A stretch of 64,000 bases of DNA from Rufibacter roseus (GTDB lineage Bacteria > Bacteroidota > Bacteroidia > Cytophagales > Hymenobacteraceae): contig NZ_LRML01000005.1 of the NCBI RefSeq assembly GCF_001647285.1, positions 124,001 to 188,000 on the forward strand. Reading direction: 5' to 3'. The translations under genes were made by a program, and so were the position numbers. Under the pieces are notes generated by a model that saw only the letters and a program-made list of their open reading frames with translations, did no database searches and was not told the origin of the DNA. Each line of letters opens with the position of its first letter. The first letter of the stretch is position 1. Shown here piece by piece: positions 40,064 to 48,153 of this stretch.

Positions 40064-40873
40064 TTATTTCTTTTTTTTCGGAAAGAATCTTCTTAGATAT
40101 TGTTTTAAGAAAGCTTCAAATGGAGCTTTCTGGTGGTACCGGTATTTGCGCGACACCTCTTCATGATGCTGAATAAACAGATCTTGGTGTTTAGAAAAGA
40201 TGTACTGCTTCATGGCCAGTTGCTTGTCTGCATGATTGGACTCAGTGATTAATGAACCAGCCCTGATACGATATTCATACAGCACCTCATCCACGAAATG
40301 AAACGTGTATTTTGATGTACCAACTCTGATCCAGAACTCCCAATCCTCGTACCCCATTACGGCTTTGTGCTCGTCTTGCCCCCCTAGCTCCTCCCATGTC
40401 TGCTTCCGAACTACCGCACAGTTGTCAATGTAATTGTGCATGAGAATCAGTTGCATGTCAAAGGGTTTTACCTTATATCGTCGTTTTTTAGCGGCTTCTC
40501 CGAAAAAAAAAGGGGTACCATATACCACACCCACCCTCGGGTTAGCATCCATTATTTTTATACCTCGGTCTATATAAGCTGGCCTAATACGGTTATCAGC
40601 GTCTAATAACAGCAGGTATTTCCCTTTACTTGCCCTTACCCCCGTATTTCTGGCCGCCGCTGGCCCTTGGTTTTCCTGATGAATTACCTGTACTTCGCCC
40701 TCTTTTTTCAGCTCTTTCAGCAACTGTAAGGTAAGTGGGTCTTTTGAACCATCATCCACCACAATAATTTCATAAACTCTTTTGTCAGGATACTGGCGCA
40801 CACTTGAAAGCGCATCGGGCAAATATTCGCCGCTGTTATAGCATGGAATAATAATAGAGACTATCGGAGTCAC
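40064..40873 (-). CDS. Family 2 glycosyltransferase
   Basis: 269 residues. GT-A fold: start PIVSIIIPCYNSGEYLPDALSSV, nucleotide-binding VVDDGS, and the metal-binding DxD region LLLDADNR, followed by GYEDWEFWIRVG. No signal peptide and no strong membrane segment; the basic end (RRFFPKKKK) may associate with membranes. Acceptor unknown. It interrupts the serine genes on the same strand, so the serC-like gene could be co-transcribed with it or stand alone. Confidence 0.9.
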   Translation of the reverse strand: MTPIVSIIIPCYNSGEYLPDALSSVRQYPDKRVYEIIVVDDGSKDPLTLQLLKELKKEGEVQVIHQENQGPAAARNTGVRASKGKYLLLLDADNRIRPAYIDRGIKIMDANPRVGVVYGTPFFFGEAAKKRRYKVKPFDMQLILMHNYIDNCAVVRKQTWEELGGQDEHKAVMGYEDWEFWIRVGTSKYTFHFVDEVLYEYRIRAGSLITESNHADKQLAMKQYIFSKHQDLFIQHHEEVSRKYRYHQKAPFEAFLKQYLRRFFPKKKK

Positions 40874-40956
40874 AATTTTTTAGTGGTGTAAGAAGAAATA
40901 ATGTGCAAAATTGACAATTAAAACTGGTAATGCAGGCGGTAACTTAACTAAGGCCA

Positions 40957-40997
40957 TTTAAAAACAAGGAGCCGTTTTCGGCCTCCTTGTTTTTAAA
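40957..40997 (-). terminator. Terminator downstream of serB-serA, overlapping a palindrome
   Basis: A 15-bp stem (40957-40971 with 40983-40997) with T-run on both sides. Its loop contains the GTTTTCGG arm of palindrome copy 18, so the two hairpins share sequence. Confidence 0.75.
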
Positions 40998-41009
40998 GAG
41001 ACCGAAAAC
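40974..41009. repeat. 36-nt intergenic palindrome, copy 18 (GTTTTCGG type)
   Basis: AGCCGTTTTCGG pairs perfectly with CCGAAAACGGCT (40970-40981 with 41002-41013). The variable pair is C-G as in copy 4. Interlocked with a terminator. Confidence 0.85.
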
Positions 41010-41144
41010 GGCTTGGTTTCAACCTAACGCCTCTATTACTATTGCTTCTCCAATATAATTATTAGTGTAGAAGTTAAGAATTTGAATATGCTCAATGGTT
41101 CTACAAAAGCATTTCTAATTCTTGTTTTCTAATTTGGCGGAGCA

Positions 41145-43037
41145 CTAGTACAGCGCGCGTGACTTAATAGTATCTGGTATCTGCTTCAGTTCTTTGGTTA
41201 CAGAACGGTTGTACTGGGTGTCTACATCGGTGATCACGTAGCCAATAGTCTCGTTTGTTTTGAGGTACTGACCCAAGATGTTGATGTTGTTCTCGGCCAG
41301 GGCATTGTTGATTTTGGCCAAAATACCCGGCACGTTGCGGTGTATGTGAATAAGGCGGTGCGCGTTCCGGAGAGCAGGAAGTTGCAGGTTCGGGAAGTTT
41401 ACACTGTTGTAAGAACCGCCAGTATTAACATAGTCTATTAACTTAGACGGAACGTACTGGGCAATGTTCTCCTGCGCCTCTTCGGTGCTACCGCCAATGT
41501 GCGGGCTCAGCAACGTATTAGGTAAGCCTTTCAACGCCGATTCAAACGACTCTTGGTTGTTTTTAGGCTCGTACGGGAATACGTCTACGGCAGCGCCTCT
41601 TATTTTACCGCTCTTAATGTTTTGGGCCAGCGCCTCAATTTCCACCACGTGGCCACGGGCCAGGTTCAGGAAAATAACGCCTTCTTTCATCATGTCGAAC
41701 TCCTTGGCCCCTATGATGTTTTTATTGTCTGGCCGGCCGTCTACGTGCAAGGTGACAATGTCAGCTAAAGACAAAAGCTCTTCCAGGGTGTTGCAGACTT
41801 TGGCGTTTCCTAGAGCCAGCTTGTCTACTACATCATAGAAGTACACTTCCATGCCCAGCCCCTCGGCCAATACAGAGAGCTGTGACCCTATGTTACCGTA
41901 GCCTACAATACCCAGCTTCTTGCCTCTTATTTCGTTTGAGCCTTTCGCAGATTTGTCCCACTCGCCGTTGTGCATGCGGTTGCTTTTCTCCACAATGCCC
42001 CGGCTTAGCATGATGATTTCGCCAATGGCCATTTCAACTACGCTGCGGGTATTGCTGTACGGAGCATTAAACACCACTATGCCACGTTCGGTACAGGTTT
42101 GCAAATCAATTTGGTTTGTGCCAATGCAGAATGCGCCTACGGCCATTAAACGTGGCGCGGCGGCAATGGCTTTGGCGGTCAATTGTGTTTTAGACCGAAT
42201 ACAGATGATAGACACATCATGTATTTTCTCGCACAGTTCGTCTTCTTCCAGCGCTCCGGCAATGACTTCTACATTGTACCCTTCTTGCCGGAACATGTTG
42301 ATGGCGTGCTCATGTATTCCCTCCAACACCAGCACTTTTATGCGGTTTTTAGGGTAAGAAAGTGCACTTGGCAATTTGTTCACATACAGGAACTCGTCTA
42401 AGCTTGGGGTAACGTGGTCGGCTTTGTTCACCACACTGTCGCGTTTCACGTTTTCAGTGAAAGCGTAGAATTTATCGGCTATGCCGGCTTCTTTTATTTC
42501 GTAGTCAGTGAAACCGTCACCAATTACGTAGATCTCGCCTTCCAGCCCTAATGACTTTATTTGCTTGGCTTTGCCTTGGTTTTGGGTGAGCACGTTGTCG
42601 CGGTCAAACCCGATGATGTTACCGTCTTGGTCATACACAAAGCTATTGGCAAACACATGCTCGGGCTTTACCCCCAGTTCGGCCACAATAGGCACAATAA
42701 ATTCTTTGAACCCGTTGGAGATAATGTAGATATCTTCTTTATAAGCCTCAAAGAAAGCTTTGTTCAGTTTGAAAGACTCAGAAATTTGCCCACGAAGGTG
42801 TTCAATGAGGTCATTGATGTGGGATTTATTGGCCTTGAGCAGGGCCAGTCTTTTTTCCAGCGACTCGGTCAGTGGAATTTCGCCTTCCATGCCCAGGTCG
42901 GTGAGGCGCTGAATTTCAGTTAGTACCTTTTGGCGCTGCTGCGCGTCTGGCACACAAATAGCACACAGGGCGTCCAAAGCTTCTACCTTGGTAAAGGTGC
43001 TGTCAAAATCAATGATGAAGTGCTTATGCGTACTCAT
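41145..43037 (-). CDS. serA: Fused phosphoserine phosphatase and D-3-phosphoglycerate dehydrogenase (SerB-SerA)
   Basis: 630 residues from the ATG at 43037; the open frame to 43187 adds residues without homology. N-terminal HAD phosphatase ~1-215: nucleophile D10 and acid D12 in DFDST, and GDGFTDYEI at 173-181. SerA part ~232-540: GYGNIG at 379-384 for NAD binding, ARGHVV (~461), catalytic H513 in SPHIGGSTEEAQ. C-terminal ACT domain ~555-630 (RNVPGILAKINNALAENNINI), a likely serine sensor. One polypeptide covers the first and last steps of phosphorylated serine synthesis, a fusion I know from Bacteroidota. The serC-like gene at 38905 would provide the middle step. Confidence 0.93.
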   Translation of the reverse strand: MSTHKHFIIDFDSTFTKVEALDALCAICVPDAQQRQKVLTEIQRLTDLGMEGEIPLTESLEKRLALLKANKSHINDLIEHLRGQISESFKLNKAFFEAYKEDIYIISNGFKEFIVPIVAELGVKPEHVFANSFVYDQDGNIIGFDRDNVLTQNQGKAKQIKSLGLEGEIYVIGDGFTDYEIKEAGIADKFYAFTENVKRDSVVNKADHVTPSLDEFLYVNKLPSALSYPKNRIKVLVLEGIHEHAINMFRQEGYNVEVIAGALEEDELCEKIHDVSIICIRSKTQLTAKAIAAAPRLMAVGAFCIGTNQIDLQTCTERGIVVFNAPYSNTRSVVEMAIGEIIMLSRGIVEKSNRMHNGEWDKSAKGSNEIRGKKLGIVGYGNIGSQLSVLAEGLGMEVYFYDVVDKLALGNAKVCNTLEELLSLADIVTLHVDGRPDNKNIIGAKEFDMMKEGVIFLNLARGHVVEIEALAQNIKSGKIRGAAVDVFPYEPKNNQESFESALKGLPNTLLSPHIGGSTEEAQENIAQYVPSKLIDYVNTGGSYNSVNFPNLQLPALRNAHRLIHIHRNVPGILAKINNALAENNINILGQYLKTNETIGYVITDVDTQYNRSVTKELKQIPDTIKSRALY

Positions 43038-43160
43038 GGAAGACGAGAAATTTAAGAAACAAGGCCGCCACTTTATAGCTGCCGTTTTCCAGTTAAGGCA
43101 ATAAAACAACTGCCGTAATTGGAGCCCCAATATCGGGCACGTATTTGTTAAATAAAAAGC

Positions 43161-43196
43161 GTTTTTGGTTTGTTTTTGATAAAACACGCCAAAAAC
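43161..43196. repeat. 36-nt intergenic palindrome, copy 19 (GTTTTTGG type)
   Basis: AAGCGTTTTTGG pairs with CCAAAAACGCTT (43157-43168 with 43189-43200). The variable pair is T-A, the fourth pairing seen in the family. 20 bp beyond the asparagine synthetase stop. Confidence 0.9.
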
Positions 43197-43220
43197 GCTT
43201 ATAAATTCTATAAAGTTAGT

Positions 43221-44177
43221 TTAAAACAACGCCGGCATCCCTGGTCTACGTGAAAATGGGGTCACGTTGTTGATGTCTGGTATACGGCAAATGTAGCGGG
43301 CCATGCGTTCCACGCCAAACCCGGCACCGGCCGTGTACGGCAACCCTTGCTCTTTGGCTACTTCCAAATAATGCCTGAATGCTTCTTTATCGCTTCCGGT
43401 CTCGTCCATGCGTTTCAGAATCTGGTGGTACTCATTTTCACGCTCGCCCCCAGACAAACCTTCTCCAAAGCCTTCGTTCCATATTAAGTCATAGTTCAGG
43501 TAAGTACCTGGGGCTGCCGGGTCTTCTTTATCATAAAACTCACGCTTGTGGTTAAGCAACCAAAACGGTCTTTCGGCTTCTTTTGATTTAATATGCTCAT
43601 AGTCTGCACCGTACTGCGCCTCTAGTTCTTCAGTACGGAACACCTCCAATTGGCCTATCTCGGGCAAGAAGTCAGGGCGGTATTTTGCCAGCACTTCGGG
43701 CAGCTCTTCTTCTACTTTTGAAAAAATAAACTGCACCAACTCTTCCATAAAGCTGCGCACAAAGGCGCCGTCTTTGTTCCGGAACTCAAAATCTATTTGG
43801 GTAAACTCAAACATGTGGCGCCCGGTGTAGGCACGGTCGGCAAACTCTAGCCGCACGTTAGGTGACACAATATAAATAGCTTCCAGCTCCGGATTAAGAA
43901 GAGTTAGCTGTTTATGAAATATCATAGATTTGGTGAGGCTCCAGCGGCTACCGGCATAAGAAATGGCTGCATCTACCACACCATGGTTGAGCGGGTCAGT
44001 AATAGGAGACAACATCAAGGGCATTAGCTGCACCAAGCCCTTTTTGAACATAAAATCATGCGCCGCTCTTATGATAGCCTGCTGTACCTTAAGCACATCA
44101 ACTGTCTGCGGCCCTTGTAACTGAGCAAGTGTGCCTTCTAGTGTCACTGCAGCATCAGCAATTAAATCACGTTGCAT
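43221..44177 (-). CDS. Asparagine synthetase related to asparaginyl-tRNA synthetase (archaeal AS-AR type)
   Basis: 318 residues: a class IIb aaRS catalytic domain without the N-terminal anticodon-binding domain. Motif 2 pieces: R109 and E111 in SPNVRLEF, RHMFEF at 120-125 and QIDFEF; motif 3 GAGFGVERM with R291. This layout is that of the AsnRS-derived asparagine synthetase described in Pyrococcus, which makes asparagine from aspartate via an adenylate using ammonia or a similar donor. Its divergent neighbour is a clear AsnC, in agreement with an asparagine-synthesis role. A stand-alone AsnRS paralogue with another activity is the alternative. Confidence 0.83.
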   Translation of the reverse strand: MQRDLIADAAVTLEGTLAQLQGPQTVDVLKVQQAIIRAAHDFMFKKGLVQLMPLMLSPITDPLNHGVVDAAISYAGSRWSLTKSMIFHKQLTLLNPELEAIYIVSPNVRLEFADRAYTGRHMFEFTQIDFEFRNKDGAFVRSFMEELVQFIFSKVEEELPEVLAKYRPDFLPEIGQLEVFRTEELEAQYGADYEHIKSKEAERPFWLLNHKREFYDKEDPAAPGTYLNYDLIWNEGFGEGLSGGERENEYHQILKRMDETGSDKEAFRHYLEVAKEQGLPYTAGAGFGVERMARYICRIPDINNVTPFSRRPGMPALF

Positions 44178-44185
44178 AAAAAATA

Positions 44186-44269
44186 TTATAAATGTGTTAA
44201 CGTTTTATTATTATCATTATCACAAACATAAATAAATTTATTAATGTCTGTTAAATTTATAAATGTTAA
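44186..44269. promoter_or_regulatory. Triple repeat between asnC and asparagine synthetase (candidate AsnC sites)
   Basis: Three related AT-rich direct repeats: TTATAAATGTGTTAA (44186-44200), TTATTAATGTCTGTTAA (44238-44253) and TTATAAATGTTAA (44257-44269). They lie in the 162-bp divergent spacer where an Lrp/AsnC-type protein would be expected to bind. Binding is inferred. Confidence 0.5.
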
Positions 44270-44301
44270 TTTTGTACCTTAGTACTTCAATAAGAATGTA
44301 T

Positions 44302-44309
44302 TATCTTTG
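44302..44309 (+). promoter_or_regulatory. Candidate -7 element for asnC
   Basis: TATCTTTG matches TAnnTTTG exactly, 30 nt before the asnC ATG. Confidence 0.5.
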
Positions 44310-44339
44310 TTGTAAAATTGATAAAAAAACACTCAAATA

Positions 44340-44804
44340 ATGGCTCAAAATTCAGAAATTGATATCCTGGACAGACGAATTCTAACAATGCTTATGTTAG
44401 ATGCTACCAGAGCCTACACTGATATCGCGAAAGAATTACAGGTTTCTGGCGGTACCGTGCACGTGCGCATGAAAAAACTGGAAGACCTGGGGGTTATCAA
44501 GGGATCACATTTGTTTATAAACCCTAATGCTGTTGGGTATGACATCTGTGCTTTTATAGGTATTTATTTAGAAAAGGGCTCTGCATACCAAACAGCGGTT
44601 ACTAGCATGCGTGAGGTGCCAGAGATTGTGGAAATGCACTACACCACTGGCCAGTGGAGCATGTTCGCCAAAATTATTTGCCGCGACACGCTGCACCTGC
44701 GTGAAGTATTGAATGAGAAGATACAGGCCATTGAAGGCGTAGAACGCACTGAAACCTTTATCTCGCTGGAGGAAAGCATCACCAGGCAGGTAAATATTTT
44801 ATAA
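44340..44804 (+). CDS. asnC: AsnC-type transcriptional regulator
   Basis: 154 residues. N-terminal winged helix-turn-helix (LDRRILTMLMLDATRAYTDIA, VSGGTVHVRMKKLEDLGVI), then the RAM effector domain. It shares marked wording with E. coli AsnC rather than Lrp: GTVHVR, VGYDICAFIGIYL, HYTTGQWSMFAKIICR and ERTETFISLEE. E. coli AsnC senses asparagine and controls the divergent asnA; here the divergent gene encodes a different kind of asparagine synthetase. Operator-like repeats fill the spacer. Confidence 0.92.
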   Translation: MAQNSEIDILDRRILTMLMLDATRAYTDIAKELQVSGGTVHVRMKKLEDLGVIKGSHLFINPNAVGYDICAFIGIYLEKGSAYQTAVTSMREVPEIVEMHYTTGQWSMFAKIICRDTLHLREVLNEKIQAIEGVERTETFISLEESITRQVNIL

Positions 44805-44894
44805 TTCTTATTTTTAGCCCCTTACCTGCGTTGGGAGTAACCTAAAACAATGTTATCTTTCCATGCTGAAGCCTCTATATAGGCCAGCGCTGTT

Positions 44895-45779
44895 ATGAGC
44901 GAAAGATTCATTTGGGTTAGACCCAAGGCAGAAAGGGCGCTGTTGTCCCTTTTATTCTTCTTGTCAATAAGTTTGAGTGCCTGCAGCTCCGCAGATACTT
45001 CAGGAAAGCTATTTCTCTTAAAGAAGCAAGCCAGAAAGGTGACCGTGGTTGCCCACAGGGGAGCCTCAGGCCTTGCCCCTGAAAACACCATTGCCGCTGT
45101 AAAACAGGCACTTGCCACCCACGCTGATTTTATTGAGGTAGATGTTCACCAAAGCAAAGATGGGCAGGTAGTTGTTATACATGACGCCACGTTAGACCGC
45201 ACCACCACCGGTAAAGGGAAAATATCTGATTTTACTCTTGCTGAGCTTAAAGAATTAGACGCTGGGGTAAAACATGACTCTGCGTTTGCCAACGAGCGTA
45301 TTCCCACACTGGCTCAAGTAATCAAAGCCGTAAAAGGCAAAAAGAAACTACTAATTGAGTTAAAGAAAGGCGAAGACGGCTACTATACGGGCATGGAGCA
45401 GAACGTGCTCAACATTATTCGGGAACACAAAGCCGAAGACTGGACAGTTCTCCAATCATTTTACGACCCTATTCTGGAGAACATCTGGAAAGCAGACTTC
45501 GTCATTCCTACCCATAAGCTGATTGTAGGTAAAATACCGTTTCTGCCTGTTTACATTGACCACACCCTCAAATTTGGCAGCTTTGACAAATACTCAGAAG
45601 CAGTAGCCATTAACATTCACCGCTACTTCGCGTCAAAATCATTTATCACCTCCTTGCATAACCAAGGCTTCAAAACCTTTGTCTGGACCGAAAACAAACC
45701 AGAGAATATTAAAAGGCTGTTTGAGCTAGGTGCCGATGGTGTTATGACTGATAATCCGGAACTGGTGGAGTGGAAGTGA
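44895..45779 (+). CDS. Glycerophosphodiester phosphodiesterase lipoprotein
   Basis: 294 residues. Membrane signal LLSLLFFLSISLSACSS, with lipidation expected at the Cys of SLSAC (~C30). GDPD domain from ~48: VVAHRGASGLAPENT (catalytic His and metal Glu), FIEVDVHQSKDGQVVVIHDATLDRTT, then LLIELKKG and the closing GADGVMTDNPELV. It hydrolyses deacylated phospholipids to glycerol-3-phosphate and an alcohol at the cell envelope. Follows asnC after 90 bp but is functionally unrelated. Confidence 0.92.
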   Translation: MSERFIWVRPKAERALLSLLFFLSISLSACSSADTSGKLFLLKKQARKVTVVAHRGASGLAPENTIAAVKQALATHADFIEVDVHQSKDGQVVVIHDATLDRTTTGKGKISDFTLAELKELDAGVKHDSAFANERIPTLAQVIKAVKGKKKLLIELKKGEDGYYTGMEQNVLNIIREHKAEDWTVLQSFYDPILENIWKADFVIPTHKLIVGKIPFLPVYIDHTLKFGSFDKYSEAVAINIHRYFASKSFITSLHNQGFKTFVWTENKPENIKRLFELGADGVMTDNPELVEWK

Positions 45780-45810
45780 TATTTCGTTGATCGTTATTCT
45801 AAATAAGGCT

Positions 45811-45845
45811 GTTTTCGAGCTGTTTTTCTAAAATGAGCCGAAAAC
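45811..45845. repeat. Intergenic palindrome, copy 20 (35 nt)
   Basis: GTTTTCG/CGAAAAC pair; one base shorter than all other copies. 31 bp beyond the GDPD stop. Confidence 0.75.
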
Positions 45846-45994
45846 CCACTTCTGATAGTCTGGGTAATTTTAGTTAATCTATCTAGTTGCTGTGCATGAA
45901 CAATCCCCCTTCCACCTATTCTAGGTGTCTATTTTTTCCTTCTTGAGGTGATTCACTAGAAGTTTGTAAACTTCATACCTCATGAAGCAACAAA

Positions 45995-46039
45995 AAACAA
46001 AAAGCCGCTGCTTTCAGGAAAAGCAGCGGCTTTTTGTTT
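45995..46039. terminator. Bidirectional terminator
   Basis: 20-bp stem beginning AAACAAAAAGCCGCTGCTTT and ending in its complement, small loop, between convergent GDPD and DUF4407 genes. Confidence 0.92.
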
Positions 46040-46052
46040 ATACAGTTAAACC

Positions 46053-47195
46053 TTAGTAGTTATCCATGTATGTTTCAGTTTCGCGGCGAATTTTCTCTTT
46101 GCCGGTTTTGAGGCGGGCATGTGCATTGGTACGCGCCAATTCTAGGTCCACATCGGCATCGGTTTTTACGGTCTCGCGGCGGTTGTAGCTGTAATGCTCC
46201 ATGCGGGCATCTTTGCCAGCTTCATCAATGGCTTTGCGGGTATCATACTCCCGGCGGCGGTGCTCCAGTTTTTCCAGGCTCTCCAGTTCAGTAGTGGTTT
46301 CTACATCGCGCAGCAGATCATCATAAGGGCCGCGCTTTGAGATTAACTTGGTGAAGATAGGAGCAGTTTCCAAGCAGATAAATAACAGCATGATAAAAAA
46401 GCTGGGCAGCCAGGGTAGCTTTTGCAGGGCTTCCATACGAGCCATCAGGCCACCATACTCTTCAAAACGTGCCTTACCCTGGGCTATAGATTTATCACGT
46501 TGGGCGGTAAGGGTATCAATTCGGTTCTGACGCTCCGCTATGAGCAGGCTGTTTTGCTCTTGCAGTTGCTTCAGTTCCGCGTCAATCTTATCGTACTGAG
46601 CTTTCTTCTCCTGAAAAATAGGACCTCTTCCTATCTTTTTTGTTCCGCCGGTACCATCGCTCTCCGCACTCATTTGAGCATACAGTGTATCTCGCTGGGC
46701 AGATTTGGTTGCTATTTCAGACTTAATGCGGTCAATGTCTTTGCGCACCGAGTCTGTTTCAGTGAACTGCTGATTCACCAGTTTCTGGTGCTCTAAAGCT
46801 AGTTGGGCTTTCTTCTCCTCTAGCACACTGTCAATTTCCTTCTGGAAAATACGCAGTTCTAAAGGCTTGGAAATAACAATGGCTAACACCAATGCCAGCA
46901 CCAAACGGGGTAGTATCTGTAAGAACTCCTTCCAGAACTTTCCTTCTTTCCGGATAGTGGACACAATAAATCGGTCAAGGTTGAAGATAACGGCGCCCCA
47001 CAATAACCCAAACGCTACTGCTGCCCATACATCATCAAAAACAGTGTATAGCGCATAACCACCAGATAAACTGGCTAATACGCCCGTAAACAAAACAGTG
47101 GCCCCAATACTGCCAAACTTGACATGTTCTGACTTAGGACATTGCGCCAGAATGGTATCATCGGCGCCGGCGCACCACCAAAAGAAGTTTCTCAT
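46053..47195 (-). CDS. DUF4407 membrane protein
   Basis: From the ATG at 47195 (MRNFFWWCAGADDTIL), 380 residues; an ATG at 47210 is also possible. The start and the four-helix layout match DUF4407: two close TM helices (IGATVLFTGVLASLSGGYALY, AAVAFGLLWGAVIFNLDRF), one after WKEFLQILPRLVLALVLAIVISKPLEL, and one near 270 (LPWLPSFFIMLLFICLETAPIFTKL). Between the last two lies a ~130-residue soluble coiled coil (EEKKAQLALEHQKLVNQQF...LKQLQEQNSLLIAERQNRIDTL). Function unknown; common in Bacteroidota. The charged C-terminal tail is cytoplasmic by the positive-inside rule. Confidence 0.88.
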   Translation of the reverse strand: MRNFFWWCAGADDTILAQCPKSEHVKFGSIGATVLFTGVLASLSGGYALYTVFDDVWAAVAFGLLWGAVIFNLDRFIVSTIRKEGKFWKEFLQILPRLVLALVLAIVISKPLELRIFQKEIDSVLEEKKAQLALEHQKLVNQQFTETDSVRKDIDRIKSEIATKSAQRDTLYAQMSAESDGTGGTKKIGRGPIFQEKKAQYDKIDAELKQLQEQNSLLIAERQNRIDTLTAQRDKSIAQGKARFEEYGGLMARMEALQKLPWLPSFFIMLLFICLETAPIFTKLISKRGPYDDLLRDVETTTELESLEKLEHRRREYDTRKAIDEAGKDARMEHYSYNRRETVKTDADVDLELARTNAHARLKTGKEKIRRETETYMDNY

Positions 47196-47393
47196 ATAGA
47201 GCAGAAACACGGAGTGCCCCTGATTAAAGATTATTATCCCTTAAACGACAAAGGTGTGGGATTTGCTATTTCTCCTTGGCAAAAATGTGACCAAACTAGT
47301 CAAATTTGTGACTAAAAATAAAAACCGCCACACCTGACTTACTTAATATCAGCTATAGCGGTAACTTACTGGCTATTAGTTTGGTTCCTGAGC

Positions 47394-48134
47394 CTACTGA
47401 TTCTCCTGATCTAGCTGGTTGTACAGCAGCAAAGAGGCGCTGGCACTGGCTAGCACCATTTGCAGGTCTGGGCTGAGGCTGTTGCGCAGCCACACTTTGC
47501 CGCTGTTTACCGTTTGCACCGTAGCCAGTACCTGACCACCCCGTGAAAACTCATAACCCAATGGTTTGTCTGAAGGCAGAGATTTTCCTTCCCACTTATA
47601 CAGCGGCAACACTTCTATTTCATATTCTTTGTTCTTAAGCGAGCCTTCAAAGTTAGTCCGCTGCATGTAATTACCCGGATCAGCCAAGGAAAGGCGCCAC
47701 TCTCCACTTTCCGCAGACCTAAACGCTACCTGCAAAAACTCCCTCTGTTTATCCAAATTGAAAGACCAACCTGCCGCCTCTACTGCAGTAGTGTTCAGCA
47801 TGGCGGCGGCTTGCACAAATAAGGTTTTACGGGTAACGGTGTCAATTACACCGAAGCTATACCTCTGGTAGGCTTCAGATACTCTGAGTAAGTTTTCCTG
47901 ACCATTATCTGAGCTGCGGGTCCAGCCTCTCTTCACATCTTCCACTTGGTAAGCCCCAAATCCAAACCCTTTTTCTTTACCCATTGAGAGACGCATCGCC
48001 GACCGCCCTTGTACCGGCATTGCCGAGGCCTCTGCTTTAAAGTTTTCGTTTACCCGCATGTCAGGCACGGAGCAACTAGTTAAACTAAAAACTATGGCCG
48101 CTATTGGCAGGAGAATATTTTTGAAGAGACGCAT
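47394..48134 (-). CDS. Lipoprotein, paralogue of the next upstream gene
   Basis: 246 residues. Lipobox SLTSC (C21), then CSVPDMRVNENF. Shares a layout with the 48154-48936 product: VPDMR/VADMH after the Cys, MPVQGRSAMR/VPVVGRKALR, GFGFGAYQVEDVKRGWTR/FQLGAYAVTNIRRSWTR, DPGNYM/DPGNDI, LGYEFSRGGQVLATVQ/LGYEFKSGVELLGAVQ and SASASLLLYNQL/AASASLLLYRKL. No known domain. Second gene of a two-gene unit (gap 19 bp). A surface lipoprotein of unknown role that arose by tandem duplication. Confidence 0.8.
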   Translation of the reverse strand: MRLFKNILLPIAAIVFSLTSCSVPDMRVNENFKAEASAMPVQGRSAMRLSMGKEKGFGFGAYQVEDVKRGWTRSSDNGQENLLRVSEAYQRYSFGVIDTVTRKTLFVQAAAMLNTTAVEAAGWSFNLDKQREFLQVAFRSAESGEWRLSLADPGNYMQRTNFEGSLKNKEYEIEVLPLYKWEGKSLPSDKPLGYEFSRGGQVLATVQTVNSGKVWLRNSLSPDLQMVLASASASLLLYNQLDQENQ

Positions 48135-48153
48135 AGATTTTGATGGATATATA

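Noticed and set aside
43038-43187. 50-residue N-terminal extension of SerB-SerA
   Set aside because: The HAD domain begins at the ATG 43037; upstream residues (Cys/Trp/Phe-rich) do not fit and overlap the spacer.
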